From contig NZ_LT732548.1 in the NCBI RefSeq assembly GCF_900155685.1, positions 4,454,330 through 4,518,329 of the forward strand: DNA of 64,000 nucleotides, given 5' to 3'. This document shows positions 1 through 7,628 of this stretch, one piece after another. The translations under genes were made by a program, and so were the position numbers. Position 1 is the stretch's first letter; every line of letters starts with the position of its first letter. Below the pieces are notes generated by a model that searched no databases, had not been told where the DNA came from, and worked only from the letters and a program-made list of their open reading frames with translations. The stretch is from Paenibacillus bouchesdurhonensis (lineage in GTDB: Bacteria; Bacillota; Bacilli; Paenibacillales; Paenibacillaceae).

Positions 1-1276
1 TTCTTGAGACGTACTCATCCAGCGTAACCAGCTTCTTCTCCTTGGAGGAATAGAACATGAGCAGATCCTGCAGATCTTCCTTATGCGTGCCATAGTCGTT
101 GTATACGCCATACTTCAACTGGCGGCCGAAGGAGTCGTAGAATTTCTCGTATTGCTCTCTTTCATCCTTCAGCATGCTTTGCAGCTGTCCCTTGATCTTG
201 TTCTTGATGTTCCGGGCGATCAGCGTCAGCTGACGATCGTGCTGCAGCAGCTCTCTGGATATGTTGAGCGACAGATCCTCGGAATCGACCATCCCTTTGA
301 CGAAACCAAAGTAATCCGGCAGCAGATCGCCGCATTTCTCCATGATCAGTACGCCGTTGGAGTAGAGCTCCAGTCCTTTCTCATATTCTTTCGTGTAGTA
401 ATCAAAAGGTGTATTTTCCGGAATAAATAGGATTGCATTATAAACGACCGCGCCGTCCGCGCTAATATGAATATGCTTCAGCGGCTTGTCGAAGCCGTAG
501 CGCTTCTCATGGTAGAAGTTCTCGTAGTCCTCCACCGTCAGCTCGCTTTTATTTTTACGCCAAATCGGCACCATGCTGTTGATCGTTTGCTCTTCCTTGT
601 ATTCCTCGAACTCGTTCTCGGCGCCTTCTTTAGGACGCTGTCCGGTAACATCCATCTTGATCGGATAGCGGATGAAGTCGGAGTATTTCTTGATAATGGC
701 TCTCAGACGGTACTCCTCCAGGAACTCATCGTACTGATCCTCTTCCGTGTTCTCTTTGATTTTCAGAATAATATCCGTACCTGGCGTCGTTTTCTCAAAC
801 GGAACAATGGTATAACCATCTGCACCTTCCGACTCCCACTTGAAGGCTTGATCGCTTCCGAACGGCTTGCTGATGACGGTTACCACATCGGCTACCATGA
901 ACGCCGAATAGAAGCCTACTCCGAATTGACCGATGATATTGTGCCCGTCCTTCGCTTCGTTCTCTTTCTTGAACGCCAAAGAACCGCTCTTTGCAATGAT
1001 CCCGAGGTTGTTCTCCAGGTCTTCCTCCGTCATACCGATCCCTGTGTCGGAAATCGTGAGCGTGCGGCTGTCCTTGTCCGCTGTTATCTTAATGAAGTAA
1101 TCCTCGCGGTTGAACACGAGATTGTCGTCGGTCAGCGCCTTGTAATATATTTTATCGATCGCATCGCTTGCATTGGAAATAAGCTCTCGAAGAAAAATCT
1201 CTCTTTGCGTATAAATGGAGTTGATCATCATTTCCAACAATCTTTTGGATTCCGCCTGAAACTCTTTCTTTGCCAT
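1..1276 (-). CDS. htpG: Chaperone HtpG (Hsp90 family), 5' part only
   Basis: Cytosolic ATP-dependent chaperone of the Hsp90 family. The minus strand reads open from the ATG at 1276 to the window edge, giving about 425 residues of a protein usually near 620-640, so the C-terminal part lies outside. The GHKL ATPase fold is clear near the N-terminus: [10 protein letters not shown], then SDTGIGMT, then [16 protein letters not shown]. The middle-domain stretch NISRELLQ follows near the edge. An AAAGGAG ribosome site sits about 11 bases before the start. A CIRCE operator and a sigma-A-like promoter lie upstream, so HrcA control is expected. The identity is certain; only the 3' end is missing. Confidence 0.97.
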   Translation of the reverse strand, partial: MAKKEFQAESKRLLEMMINSIYTQREIFLRELISNASDAIDKIYYKALTDDNLVFNREDYFIKITADKDSRTLTISDTGIGMTEEDLENNLGIIAKSGSLAFKKENEAKDGHNIIGQFGVGFYSAFMVADVVTVISKPFGSDQAFKWESEGADGYTIVPFEKTTPGTDIILKIKENTEEDQYDEFLEEYRLRAIIKKYSDFIRYPIKMDVTGQRPKEGAENEFEEYKEEQTINSMVPIWRKNKSELTVEDYENFYHEKRYGFDKPLKHIHISADGAVVYNAILFIPENTPFDYYTKEYEKGLELYSNGVLIMEKCGDLLPDYFGFVKGMVDSEDLSLNISRELLQHDRQLTLIARNIKNKIKGQLQSMLKDEREQYEKFYDSFGRQLKYGVYNDYGTHKEDLQDLLMFYSSKEKKLVTLDEYVSR

Positions 1277-1397
1277 GAATAAATAATCTCCTTTCAAGGG
1301 TTCATTTTGAGGGGGCCTGGTTCCAAATAGAGGCATGCTCACGCCTAATTGTCCAGCTTCATTCACGATACAAGCGCTTACCAGGCTCTCCGCCCTG

Positions 1398-1424
1398 TTA
1401 GCACTCCAATTCACAGAGTGCTAA
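1398..1424. promoter_or_regulatory. CIRCE operator (HrcA binding site) upstream of htpG
   Basis: A perfect inverted repeat, TTAGCACTC, nine spacer bases, GAGTGCTAA, matches the CIRCE consensus with no mismatch. It lies about 120 bases before the htpG start and just downstream of the predicted -10, where HrcA normally represses groESL and dnaK. It predicts class I heat-shock control of htpG here. Confidence 0.95.
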
Positions 1425-1434
1425 TTCTTCCTTT

Positions 1435-1464
1435 TATATACCATATAGTAAAATTTAAAGTCAA
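1435..1464 (-). promoter_or_regulatory. Predicted sigma-A promoter of htpG
   Basis: On the minus strand TTGACT (1459-1464) and TATATA (1435-1440) are 18 bases apart. The transcript would start at about the CIRCE element, which fits repression by HrcA. No experimental start is known. Confidence 0.6.
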
Positions 1465-1484
1465 CCCGTTGTGCTATATATGCG

Positions 1485-1751
1485 TTAACTTATCCGGATT
1501 TCGATCCTCACGACAATTCCTCTGACAACTTGGATATCCGGAAACATGCGTGCAAAAGCAATAGTGATCTCCTCCTGATGTGCAGCGGGCTTAAAGAGCA
1601 GCACCTTCCGTAGATGATAGGGCTCCTTATCAATCAGAACAATTCGTATCTTCCTTGTCTCTCCGGCTTTCTGAAATGCTTGCTGAATAGAGCGGATCGC
1701 ATGTATTCCTGCATATCCCCCGCCTATGACAAGGCATGTTAATTCGTTCAT
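1485..1751 (-). pseudogene. Truncated FAD/NAD-dependent oxidoreductase (NDH-2-like) N-terminus
   Basis: An 88-residue reading frame begins with a dinucleotide-binding Rossmann motif (CLVIGGGYAGIHA), followed by a second strand ending VLIDKEPYH, the typical opening of type II NADH dehydrogenase-like flavoproteins. Those proteins run to about 350-400 residues. Here the frame stops after the first quarter, and the remaining domains are not visible between it and htpG. The ATG at 1751 has a good AAAGGAG site, so a short product could still be made. A longer frame reaching 1877 passes through a terminator and is not favoured. Most likely a decayed gene; a short functional protein cannot be excluded. 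Confidence 0.6.
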
Positions 1752-1813
1752 CTTCCCATCTCCTTTGTGTTGTTTTCCATGTGACGGCAAAGGAGCCGGA
1801 TTTGTGACAAAGC

Positions 1814-1850
1814 AAAAAAAGACGGCTCCCTTAAAGAACCGCCTTTTTTT
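1814..1850 (-). terminator. Intrinsic terminator downstream of the Nfu-like gene
   Basis: On the minus strand an eight-pair stem (arms 1836-1843 and 1821-1828, with G-U pairs) is followed by seven Ts. A T run also follows on the plus strand, so it may act in both directions. It lies between the Nfu-like gene and the oxidoreductase remnant. Confidence 0.75.
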
Positions 1851-1936
1851 GCTTTTACAGCGTAATCGCATTTTCACCTAAAGATAAATCCGTAGGATCA
1901 GACTTACTGTAGGCTTATTGTAAACCATCTTTTCTG

Positions 1937-2206
1937 TTAACCGTAAATCTTCTTGAAGACCTCTTCCGCTTCTGCTAGAATCGCATCCCAATCGGCTTCA
2001 GGCTTTTTGGTAATCGTTACGAAATCTCTCAAACCAAAGATGTTATCAACGCCTTCGATGCTAACTAGCGCGCTTGCAAGCGGATGGTCTGTCGAGTCGC
2101 CGCTCTTGACGGACATACTGCCAGTGCCTTCAAACAACGTCGCACTCGCATTGATCTTCACTGCGTTCGGATTCGGGGTGCCCTGAACATCGACTTCTAT
2201 TGCCAT
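1937..2206 (-). CDS. Nfu/NifU N-terminal domain protein
   Basis: This 89-residue protein starts MAIEVDVQ and carries TPNPNAVKI, the hallmark of the Nfu N-terminal domain, which is linked to Fe-S cluster scaffold or carrier proteins. The C-terminal CxxC domain that binds the cluster in full Nfu proteins is absent, as is usual for the small Bacillota members, so a direct scaffold role is not shown. The ATG at 2206 is preferred over the one at 2227, because the GGAG ribosome site lies between them. It appears monocistronic, with a terminator just downstream. Domain call firm, physiological role uncertain. Confidence 0.85.
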   Translation of the reverse strand: MAIEVDVQGTPNPNAVKINASATLFEGTGSMSVKSGDSTDHPLASALVSIEGVDNIFGLRDFVTITKKPEADWDAILAEAEEVFKKIYG

Positions 2207-2409
2207 TGCTGTATCACTCCTTTCCATTCCCCGCTATTGTAGCATGGTTCACTCGACTTGACGAATGCCCTGAAATAACGTGCTTTGGAGAAACGCCTCT
2301 CACTGCGATCAAGTTGCCCAAGCACCTCGGACACACTTTGTTCATATTGCGTTCATAATTCTGATATATATTTGGAAATGTCATTACAAAAATTTTCGGG
2401 GAGCGTACT

Positions 2410-2802
2410 ATGGTTAATTATAGTAAATGGTTAATCCGCATTGCAGCAGTTTACTCCTTAATCGGCGCATTGATCGGGGCGGATATGGCTGGGCGATATG
2501 ATTATTCTCTGACACCTGCTCACGCCCATATTCTTGTCGTTGGCTGGCTGACCTTGTTCGTCTACGGCATGTTCTACTATATCTTTAAAGAGATTAGTAT
2601 GCTCAAAATCGCCAAACTGCATGTATGGTGCAGCATCATTGGCGGCGGACTCATGCCCTTCGGCATGCTTCTCTATTACAAAATGCAGAACACGGCAACC
2701 CTGCTTTCTTTCATTCTTCCTGCCTGTGTGCTGCTGGTGGCCATCGCCTTGTTCGTTGTTTTATTATTTTTCGATAAAAAGCTGTTCCGCGCCAATAATT
2801 AA
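2410..2802 (+). CDS. Small four-helix membrane protein related to cytochrome oxidase subunit I
   Basis: A 130-residue integral membrane protein with four predicted transmembrane segments (about residues 8-27, 39-60, 70-91 and 97-122). The loop before helix 2 holds TPAHAHILVVGW, whose paired histidines resemble the haem-ligating segment of cbb3-type oxidase subunit I; similar short proteins in Bacillus relatives are annotated this way. It is far too short for a real oxidase subunit (about 450-500 residues), so haem binding is only a possibility. The only convincing plus-strand gene in the window, ending at a strong hairpin shared with the converging lacI-type gene. Confidence 0.7.
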   Translation: MVNYSKWLIRIAAVYSLIGALIGADMAGRYDYSLTPAHAHILVVGWLTLFVYGMFYYIFKEISMLKIAKLHVWCSIIGGGLMPFGMLLYYKMQNTATLLSFILPACVLLVAIALFVVLLFFDKKLFRANN

Positions 2803-2860
2803 AAGTAAATGCGGTTGTCCAGCGGACTACGCGATTTAGTAAATAGCAACTATTATACAT

Positions 2861-2897
2861 AGAGCCCTGTTCTCCCTTGGGAGGGAGACAGGGCTCT
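2861..2897 (+). terminator. Long hairpin between converging genes
   Basis: AGAGCCCTGT and CTCCC pair with GAGGGAG and ACAGGGCTCT around a four-base loop, with one bulged T. This gives about 15 pairs. It lies between the stop at 2802 and the converging regulator gene, so it probably ends transcription from both sides. The downstream T tract is weak on either strand. Confidence 0.7.
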
Positions 2898-2949
2898 TCA
2901 CATTTCGCCGAAGCAAGCTGGTGTACTGCGCTGCTCTATAAGCGAAAAA

Positions 2950-3981
2950 CTAGTTTAAGCGCTTAGTAGAATTCCTGATGACCAGCTCACCGGGAAACGT
3001 TTTATGTGCATGAGTTATTTTCTTATCGATCAAATCGAACAATATTCTAATCGTCTCTTGAGCAATTTCCTCGGTCGGCTGCTTAATGGTCGTAATCGAA
3101 GGATTATAGTAGAAAGAAATGTCCAATCCGTCAAAGCCAACGACCGAATAATCTTCAGGCACCCTGCGGCCGGCTTCGAATATCGCTTTGCAGGCTCCGA
3201 TAGCGAGACTGTCCGAGACGGCATAAATCGCCGTGAACTCTTCACCGGACTGCAGCAGCTCCTTCGTCACCTCATATCCGTTCTCCATCGAGTAGCTGTC
3301 GATATCTTCCCGCATACTGCGCACCAGCCGCTCATTGTATTCAATGCCGTGCTGCTTCAATGCTTTCTTGTATCCTTCATATCTCAATTTACCGATACTT
3401 ACATCGTCCATAGGAGCCGTAATGATCGCAATTTTACGATGCCCCTCATTGCATAAATAGTCAACGATTTTATGGCTCTCTTTCACGTCATCGACCGATA
3501 CGGAGGAATAATCATTAGGATCGAACTCTTCCGTCATGCCGATCGTACTTAACACGAACGGTACGGATAATTGATCCAACTTCTCTTTGGAGTGAGAGAA
3601 ATACCCCCCGAGGAACACGATGCCCTTCAGTCGTTTCTCCTTCTCCAGTTCGATGGCCACTTCAATTTCATCCTGCTTCTCATCAACTCGCTGCAAAATA
3701 AATGAATACTTCTTCCGTTGGATTTCCCTCTCAAACACTTGAATCATCGGGTTGAAAAAAGGGTTGGTAATCCCCTTGATCAGCACCGCAATCGTCTTGG
3801 ACACCGAGCGCTTTAAATTTCTTGCACTGTTATTCGGCACATAATGATTCTCTTTGATGACTTTCATAATCATCGTTTTGGTCTCTTCACTAATGTCCGG
3901 ATGATTATTAATCGCTCGGGAGACCGTAGTTACTCCAACGCCGCACATCTTTGCAATATCTTTAATTGTAATAGAAGCCAT
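2950..3981 (-). CDS. LacI-family transcriptional regulator
   Basis: A 343-residue repressor. The N-terminal helix-turn-helix (ITIKDIAKMCGVGVTTVSRAIN, residues about 4-25) and hinge are typical of LacI/GalR proteins and are followed by a periplasmic-binding-protein-like sugar-sensing domain. The gene lies 111 bases downstream of the ABC transporter genes on the same strand, so it is probably the local regulator. The palindromes before the binding-protein gene at 7347-7401 are the likely targets. An imperfect hairpin at about 4060-4090 may partly separate it from the permeases. The inducing sugar cannot be read from the sequence. Confidence 0.92.
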   Translation of the reverse strand: MASITIKDIAKMCGVGVTTVSRAINNHPDISEETKTMIMKVIKENHYVPNNSARNLKRSVSKTIAVLIKGITNPFFNPMIQVFEREIQRKKYSFILQRVDEKQDEIEVAIELEKEKRLKGIVFLGGYFSHSKEKLDQLSVPFVLSTIGMTEEFDPNDYSSVSVDDVKESHKIVDYLCNEGHRKIAIITAPMDDVSIGKLRYEGYKKALKQHGIEYNERLVRSMREDIDSYSMENGYEVTKELLQSGEEFTAIYAVSDSLAIGACKAIFEAGRRVPEDYSVVGFDGLDISFYYNPSITTIKQPTEEIAQETIRILFDLIDKKITHAHKTFPGELVIRNSTKRLN

Positions 3982-4092
3982 ATTTGTTCTTCCCTTACAT
4001 CGTAATGTAAACTACCACACCGATACATTTGATTAGAATAGCAGTTAAAGTATTAGAAAACAAGGCAGCTTCCATCGAAGAAACGGCGCCTG

Positions 4093-4929
4093 TCAGCCCT
4101 TAACTGCCCCTGCTACGACACCTTCAATAATATACTTCTGGCATAGCAAATAGAATATGACAATCGGTACAATGGCAAGAACCAGCATCGCCATCATAGC
4201 TCCCATATCAATCGAGCCGTAACCGCCTTTCAGATACTGGATCGCAATTGGAATCGTCTTGTATTCGCTGCCGATGACCAGATCGGGCAATAGGTAGTCA
4301 TTCCATACCCACATCACGTTCAAGATCGCGACCGTGATTGCAATCGGTTTAAGGATCGGCAGAACCACTTTGAAGAAGGACTGCGCAGGATTACATCCGT
4401 CGATCATGACCGCTTCTTCAATCTCAATCGGAATGGACTTCACAAATCCACTGAACAGGAAGACAGATAAGCCTGACCCAAAACCTAAATATATAAAGAT
4501 GATGCCAATCGGATTGTCAAGATTCAGTACGTTTGCCGTCTTCGTCATCGTGAACATCACCATTTGAAAAGGCACGATCATCGAGAAGACAAAAATATAG
4601 TATAGCATTTGATTGAATTTCGTCTTTACTCTCGTAATATACCAGGCTGTCATTGACGTAAACAGCACGATGACACCCACGGAGAACACTGTAATAAATA
4701 GCGACATGCCGAATGCTGAGATGAAATCCGTCTTGGCAATACCGCTTGTATAGTTGCTGACTCCCGAGAACGTCTCGCTATTCGGAAATAAGAACGGGGT
4801 GTCGCTGATAAAGAACTTTCCTTTAAAAGAGTTCATCAATACGATTAAAATCGGTGAAATAAAAGCTACGGCTAGAACGAATAAAATAAGAAATATAAGA
4901 GCGTCTGCTCCTTTATTTGTCTTTTGCAT
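4093..4929 (-). CDS. Carbohydrate ABC transporter permease (MalG type)
   Basis: This 278-residue inner-membrane permease of the CUT1 sugar-importer family has six predicted helices. The EAA loop that contacts the ATPase is visible (EEAVMIDGCNPAQSFFKVVLP, near residue 190). The start codon overlaps the stop of the preceding permease gene by one base (TAATG), indicating translational coupling. No ATPase gene is present; as in many Gram-positive bacteria a shared MsmX-type ATPase elsewhere probably energises it. Substrate unknown. Confidence 0.93.
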   Translation of the reverse strand: MQKTNKGADALIFLILFVLAVAFISPILIVLMNSFKGKFFISDTPFLFPNSETFSGVSNYTSGIAKTDFISAFGMSLFITVFSVGVIVLFTSMTAWYITRVKTKFNQMLYYIFVFSMIVPFQMVMFTMTKTANVLNLDNPIGIIFIYLGFGSGLSVFLFSGFVKSIPIEIEEAVMIDGCNPAQSFFKVVLPILKPIAITVAILNVMWVWNDYLLPDLVIGSEYKTIPIAIQYLKGGYGSIDMGAMMAMLVLAIVPIVIFYLLCQKYIIEGVVAGAVKG

Positions 4930-5771
4930 TAGCTCTCAACCTCCTTCCTTCTGGTAATAAGAAGCTGCACCAGCGCAATTAGAGCCACCAGGACAAAGAA
5001 CACAACGGCCTTAGCCTGACCTACGCCTTCCCAACCCGTCTTACCATAGAAGGTGTTGTAAATATCCAATGCCAGCATCGCTGTTTGCTTCGCAGGCGCA
5101 CCTGCAGTCAAAGCCAAGTTCTGGTCGAACAGCTTGAAGGAATTCGACAGTGACAAGAACAAGCATATCGTGATCGATGGCATGACTAGAGGCAGTGTGA
5201 CATTGCGCAGCACTTGGAAACGGGAAGCCCCATCGATCTTCGCTACTTCGATCACGTCTTTAGGAACGTTCTGAATGCCAGCTACATAAATGATCATCAT
5301 ATAACCGATCAGCTGCCAGTTCATTAGCACAACAAGTCCCCAGAAGCCATATTTCGCATCATAGGTTAAGGTGAGATCAAAATTATACAGTACGCCGTTA
5401 ATGATAAGCTGCCAAATGTAACCGAGCACAATCCCGCCGATTAAGTTCGGCATAAAAAACACCGTTCGGAACAGATTCGTGCCCTTCTTGCCACGGGTCA
5501 ACAACATGGCGAGAGTGAAGGCAAACACATTAATTGTTAGTACCGATACCAAGGTGAATTTCACCGTAAACCATAACGCATTCAAAAAATCCTGATTCGA
5601 AAACGCCTTGACGTAATTGCTTAATCCTACCCACTTTGCATCATTCACGGTCGTAAATTCCGTGAAGGACAGATATACACCTAATAAGAAAGGTATGACA
5701 AAAGCTACCGAAAAGGCGATGATCGTTGGCAATGCAAAAAGGGCAAAGTATTTCTTTATCGACTTTTGCAT
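4929..5771 (-). CDS. Carbohydrate ABC transporter permease (MalF type)
   Basis: A 280-residue membrane permease pairing with the MalG-type protein encoded next. Its EAA loop reads IEVAKIDGASRFQVLRNVTLP. The ATG at 5771 is chosen over the one at 5801 because GGAG lies eight bases before it, while the upstream ATG has no ribosome site. It is 118 bases downstream of the solute-binding lipoprotein gene, with a stable hairpin in the gap that could reduce or stabilise expression relative to the binding protein. Confidence 0.93.
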   Translation of the reverse strand: MQKSIKKYFALFALPTIIAFSVAFVIPFLLGVYLSFTEFTTVNDAKWVGLSNYVKAFSNQDFLNALWFTVKFTLVSVLTINVFAFTLAMLLTRGKKGTNLFRTVFFMPNLIGGIVLGYIWQLIINGVLYNFDLTLTYDAKYGFWGLVVLMNWQLIGYMMIIYVAGIQNVPKDVIEVAKIDGASRFQVLRNVTLPLVMPSITICLFLSLSNSFKLFDQNLALTAGAPAKQTAMLALDIYNTFYGKTGWEGVGQAKAVVFFVLVALIALVQLLITRRKEVES

Positions 5772-5840
5772 GTTTTCTTCTCCTATCTCAGTTTTAAACA
5801 TGATGCTATAAATGCCACTTATTCACCGACCATCGTATTG

Positions 5841-5874
5841 GTGCCACTGAGCTGCTTCTTCAGCCCAGTGGCAC
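5841..5874 (-). promoter_or_regulatory. Intercistronic stem-loop between binding protein and permease genes
   Basis: GTGCCACTG (5841-5849) pairs perfectly with CAGTGGCAC (5866-5874). There is no T tract after it on the minus strand. Such hairpins after binding-protein genes are known to protect the upstream message and lower permease expression; that role here is inferred. Confidence 0.55.
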
Positions 5875-5889
5875 CGCCTGCACTAAAAC

Positions 5890-7278
5890 TTATTTAGCCT
5901 TCTCTGCCTTCCAGCTCTCCGTGAATACCTTCACGACTTCATCCCAGGCTTGGTTGCCTTGAACATATTGCAGAAGCGCATCGCCAAACTGATTTTTGAA
6001 TTCCTCGCTTGGGAAGGCTGCGAACGTCCAAGGTACAGAGGTCACGTCCTTCTCCATCCAGGTCATTACTTCTTTAGCCAGTGGATCGGCCGGTTTCTCA
6101 TCTTCATTAAATGTATTGAACGGCGCGATAAATCCTAGCTCTTGCGTAACGTACGCTTTTCCTTTATCGCTGGTGAATAGCCACTCCAGGAATTCGATCG
6201 AAGCTTGCTGTTTCTCAGGGGATACTTTGCTGTTAATGGAGAGGTAGTTCTCTGTGCCGATGGCAAGACCCTGCTTCTCTTCTCCGCTCATGCCCGTGTA
6301 GATCGGCAAGAATTTAATATCCTCGGCTTTAACTACGTTACCGCCTACTTCATTAATTTGTCCCCAAGCCCAGTTCCCGTTCTGAACCATCGCGGCTTGA
6401 CCAAGCGCGAATTCGGCCATGGAGTCGGCTACGGATTTTCCGCCCAGAAGTGCTCCCTTAGTTACCGAATTGTTCGTATACAGGTCAAAAATATTTTTGA
6501 AGTTGTCGCCATATTTGAATTGAACTTCATCTGCTGCCAGACCAGCCATGACTGTATTGTCGAACTCCGTATTATCCTTGAATTCATAATACAGCGGCAG
6601 GTTGGCTAAGTGAGTTTGCCATCTCCACTGCTCGCCTGCACCTAGTGAAGTGGAAGCGAATACACCTTTGATGCCAAGCTGATCCTGCTTCGCTGTCATA
6701 TCTTCCACAACAGCCTTCAGCGTATCGAAGTTATTGATTTCAGATGCTGAAGAAATCGATACTGCCTTGTCCGGCAGGGCAAAATACTTTTGCATAATCG
6801 CGTCATTATAGATGATTCCGTAGCCTTCCACGACGTAAGGAATACCATATACACCATCCTCACTCGTTACAGCAAGGCTCGGATCGGATAAGTAGCTGTA
6901 GAGCTTCGTATCTTTAAGATCCAACGAGTAATCTTTCCAAGCCTGATAGCCTACAGGACCGTTGATTTGGAATATTGTCGGCGCGTCCTTCTTGGAAATT
7001 TCCGATTTCAACTTCGTCTCATAAGTTCCGCTTGCCGCGGTAACAACTTTTACCTTAACACCAGTTTCCGCTTCATACTCCTTAGCGATCTTCTCATAAA
7101 CCTCAGCAATTTCTGGTTTAAAGTTTAAGAAGTAAATCTCTTTAGCTCCACCAGCCGCGCCTTCGCTTTTGCCGCCGTTTTCGCCGGCCGCCGAATTATC
7201 GCTCTTACCGCATGCTGCCAGCACAGTAACCAAAGTGAGTACAAGCATAATTCCTAGCATTTTCTTAAGCTTGTTCAT
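5890..7278 (-). CDS. Sugar ABC transporter substrate-binding lipoprotein
   Basis: A 462-residue family 1 extracellular solute-binding protein. The N-terminus is a lipoprotein signal (KLKKMLGIMLVLTLVTVLAAC) with the lipobox LAAC and Cys23 as the lipid-anchored residue. A flexible Gly/Ser/Asn/Glu-rich linker follows. The mature protein captures a carbohydrate outside the membrane and delivers it to the two permeases encoded downstream. AGAGGGG precedes the ATG. It is first in the operon and directly downstream of the LacI-type operators. The ligand is not identifiable. Confidence 0.93.
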   Translation of the reverse strand: MNKLKKMLGIMLVLTLVTVLAACGKSDNSAAGENGGKSEGAAGGAKEIYFLNFKPEIAEVYEKIAKEYEAETGVKVKVVTAASGTYETKLKSEISKKDAPTIFQINGPVGYQAWKDYSLDLKDTKLYSYLSDPSLAVTSEDGVYGIPYVVEGYGIIYNDAIMQKYFALPDKAVSISSASEINNFDTLKAVVEDMTAKQDQLGIKGVFASTSLGAGEQWRWQTHLANLPLYYEFKDNTEFDNTVMAGLAADEVQFKYGDNFKNIFDLYTNNSVTKGALLGGKSVADSMAEFALGQAAMVQNGNWAWGQINEVGGNVVKAEDIKFLPIYTGMSGEEKQGLAIGTENYLSINSKVSPEKQQASIEFLEWLFTSDKGKAYVTQELGFIAPFNTFNEDEKPADPLAKEVMTWMEKDVTSVPWTFAAFPSEEFKNQFGDALLQYVQGNQAWDEVVKVFTESWKAEKAK

Positions 7279-7346
7279 CGTATAGACCCCTCTTTCGTTA
7301 ATGAAATATCGTTTGTCATGAAAACCTTATGCAATAATCATGATAG

Positions 7347-7372
7347 CGTTTTCGGGAACGTTTCCGAAAACG
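7347..7372. promoter_or_regulatory. Palindromic LacI-type operator
   Basis: CGTTTTCGG (7347-7355) and CCGAAAACG (7364-7372) form a perfect inverted repeat around an eight-base spacer with an AACGTT core, typical of LacI/GalR operators with a central CG. It lies 69-94 bases upstream of the binding-protein start. The regulator encoded at 2950-3981 is the obvious candidate. Confidence 0.75.
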
Positions 7373-7387
7373 TAATCGGAATCCTTA

Positions 7388-7403
7388 TCGGTAACGTTTT
7401 CAA
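7388..7403. promoter_or_regulatory. Second, imperfect LacI-type half-palindrome
   Basis: Another AACGTT core in GGTAACGTTTTC, its centre 36 bases from that of the perfect palindrome. Paired sites at this distance could allow cooperative binding. The assignment rests only on the shared core. Confidence 0.45.
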
Positions 7404-7506
7404 TGACAAGGCTATAGTAGCACATGAAGCCCAAACTTCGCAATCCCATTTCTCGTAATTCAAAAAAAATTACCATTGGAAGTTTTAAACAGGGGGCATC
7501 TAACAA

Positions 7507-7545
7507 AAAGCCGGATCGAAAAATATGGCGTTTCCGTCCGGCTTT
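7507..7545 (-). terminator. Intrinsic terminator of the Ca2+-ATPase gene
   Basis: AAAGCCGGA (7507-7515) pairs with TCCGGCTTT (7537-7545), and on the minus strand the stem runs into TTTTTGTT. It lies about 85 bases beyond the stop codon. The 350-base gap 7279-7628 otherwise holds only the operators described and no gene that I can support. Confidence 0.75.
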
Positions 7546-7628
7546 CTATTTCAAGGGCTCAATGGGCAGCCCCGTTGTAAAATTACAGGTGTTTTTTTGA
7601 GATGTTATGGCTCAGCCGCTCCTTATTC

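Noticed and set aside
83-1282. Open plus-strand frames of 115 and 271 codons
   Set aside because: They lie antisense to htpG, have no ribosome sites, and their sequences are low-complexity mirror translations of the conserved chaperone.
1752-1877. N-terminal extension of the oxidoreductase remnant
   Set aside because: It runs through an intrinsic terminator, and a strong ribosome site serves the inner ATG at 1751.
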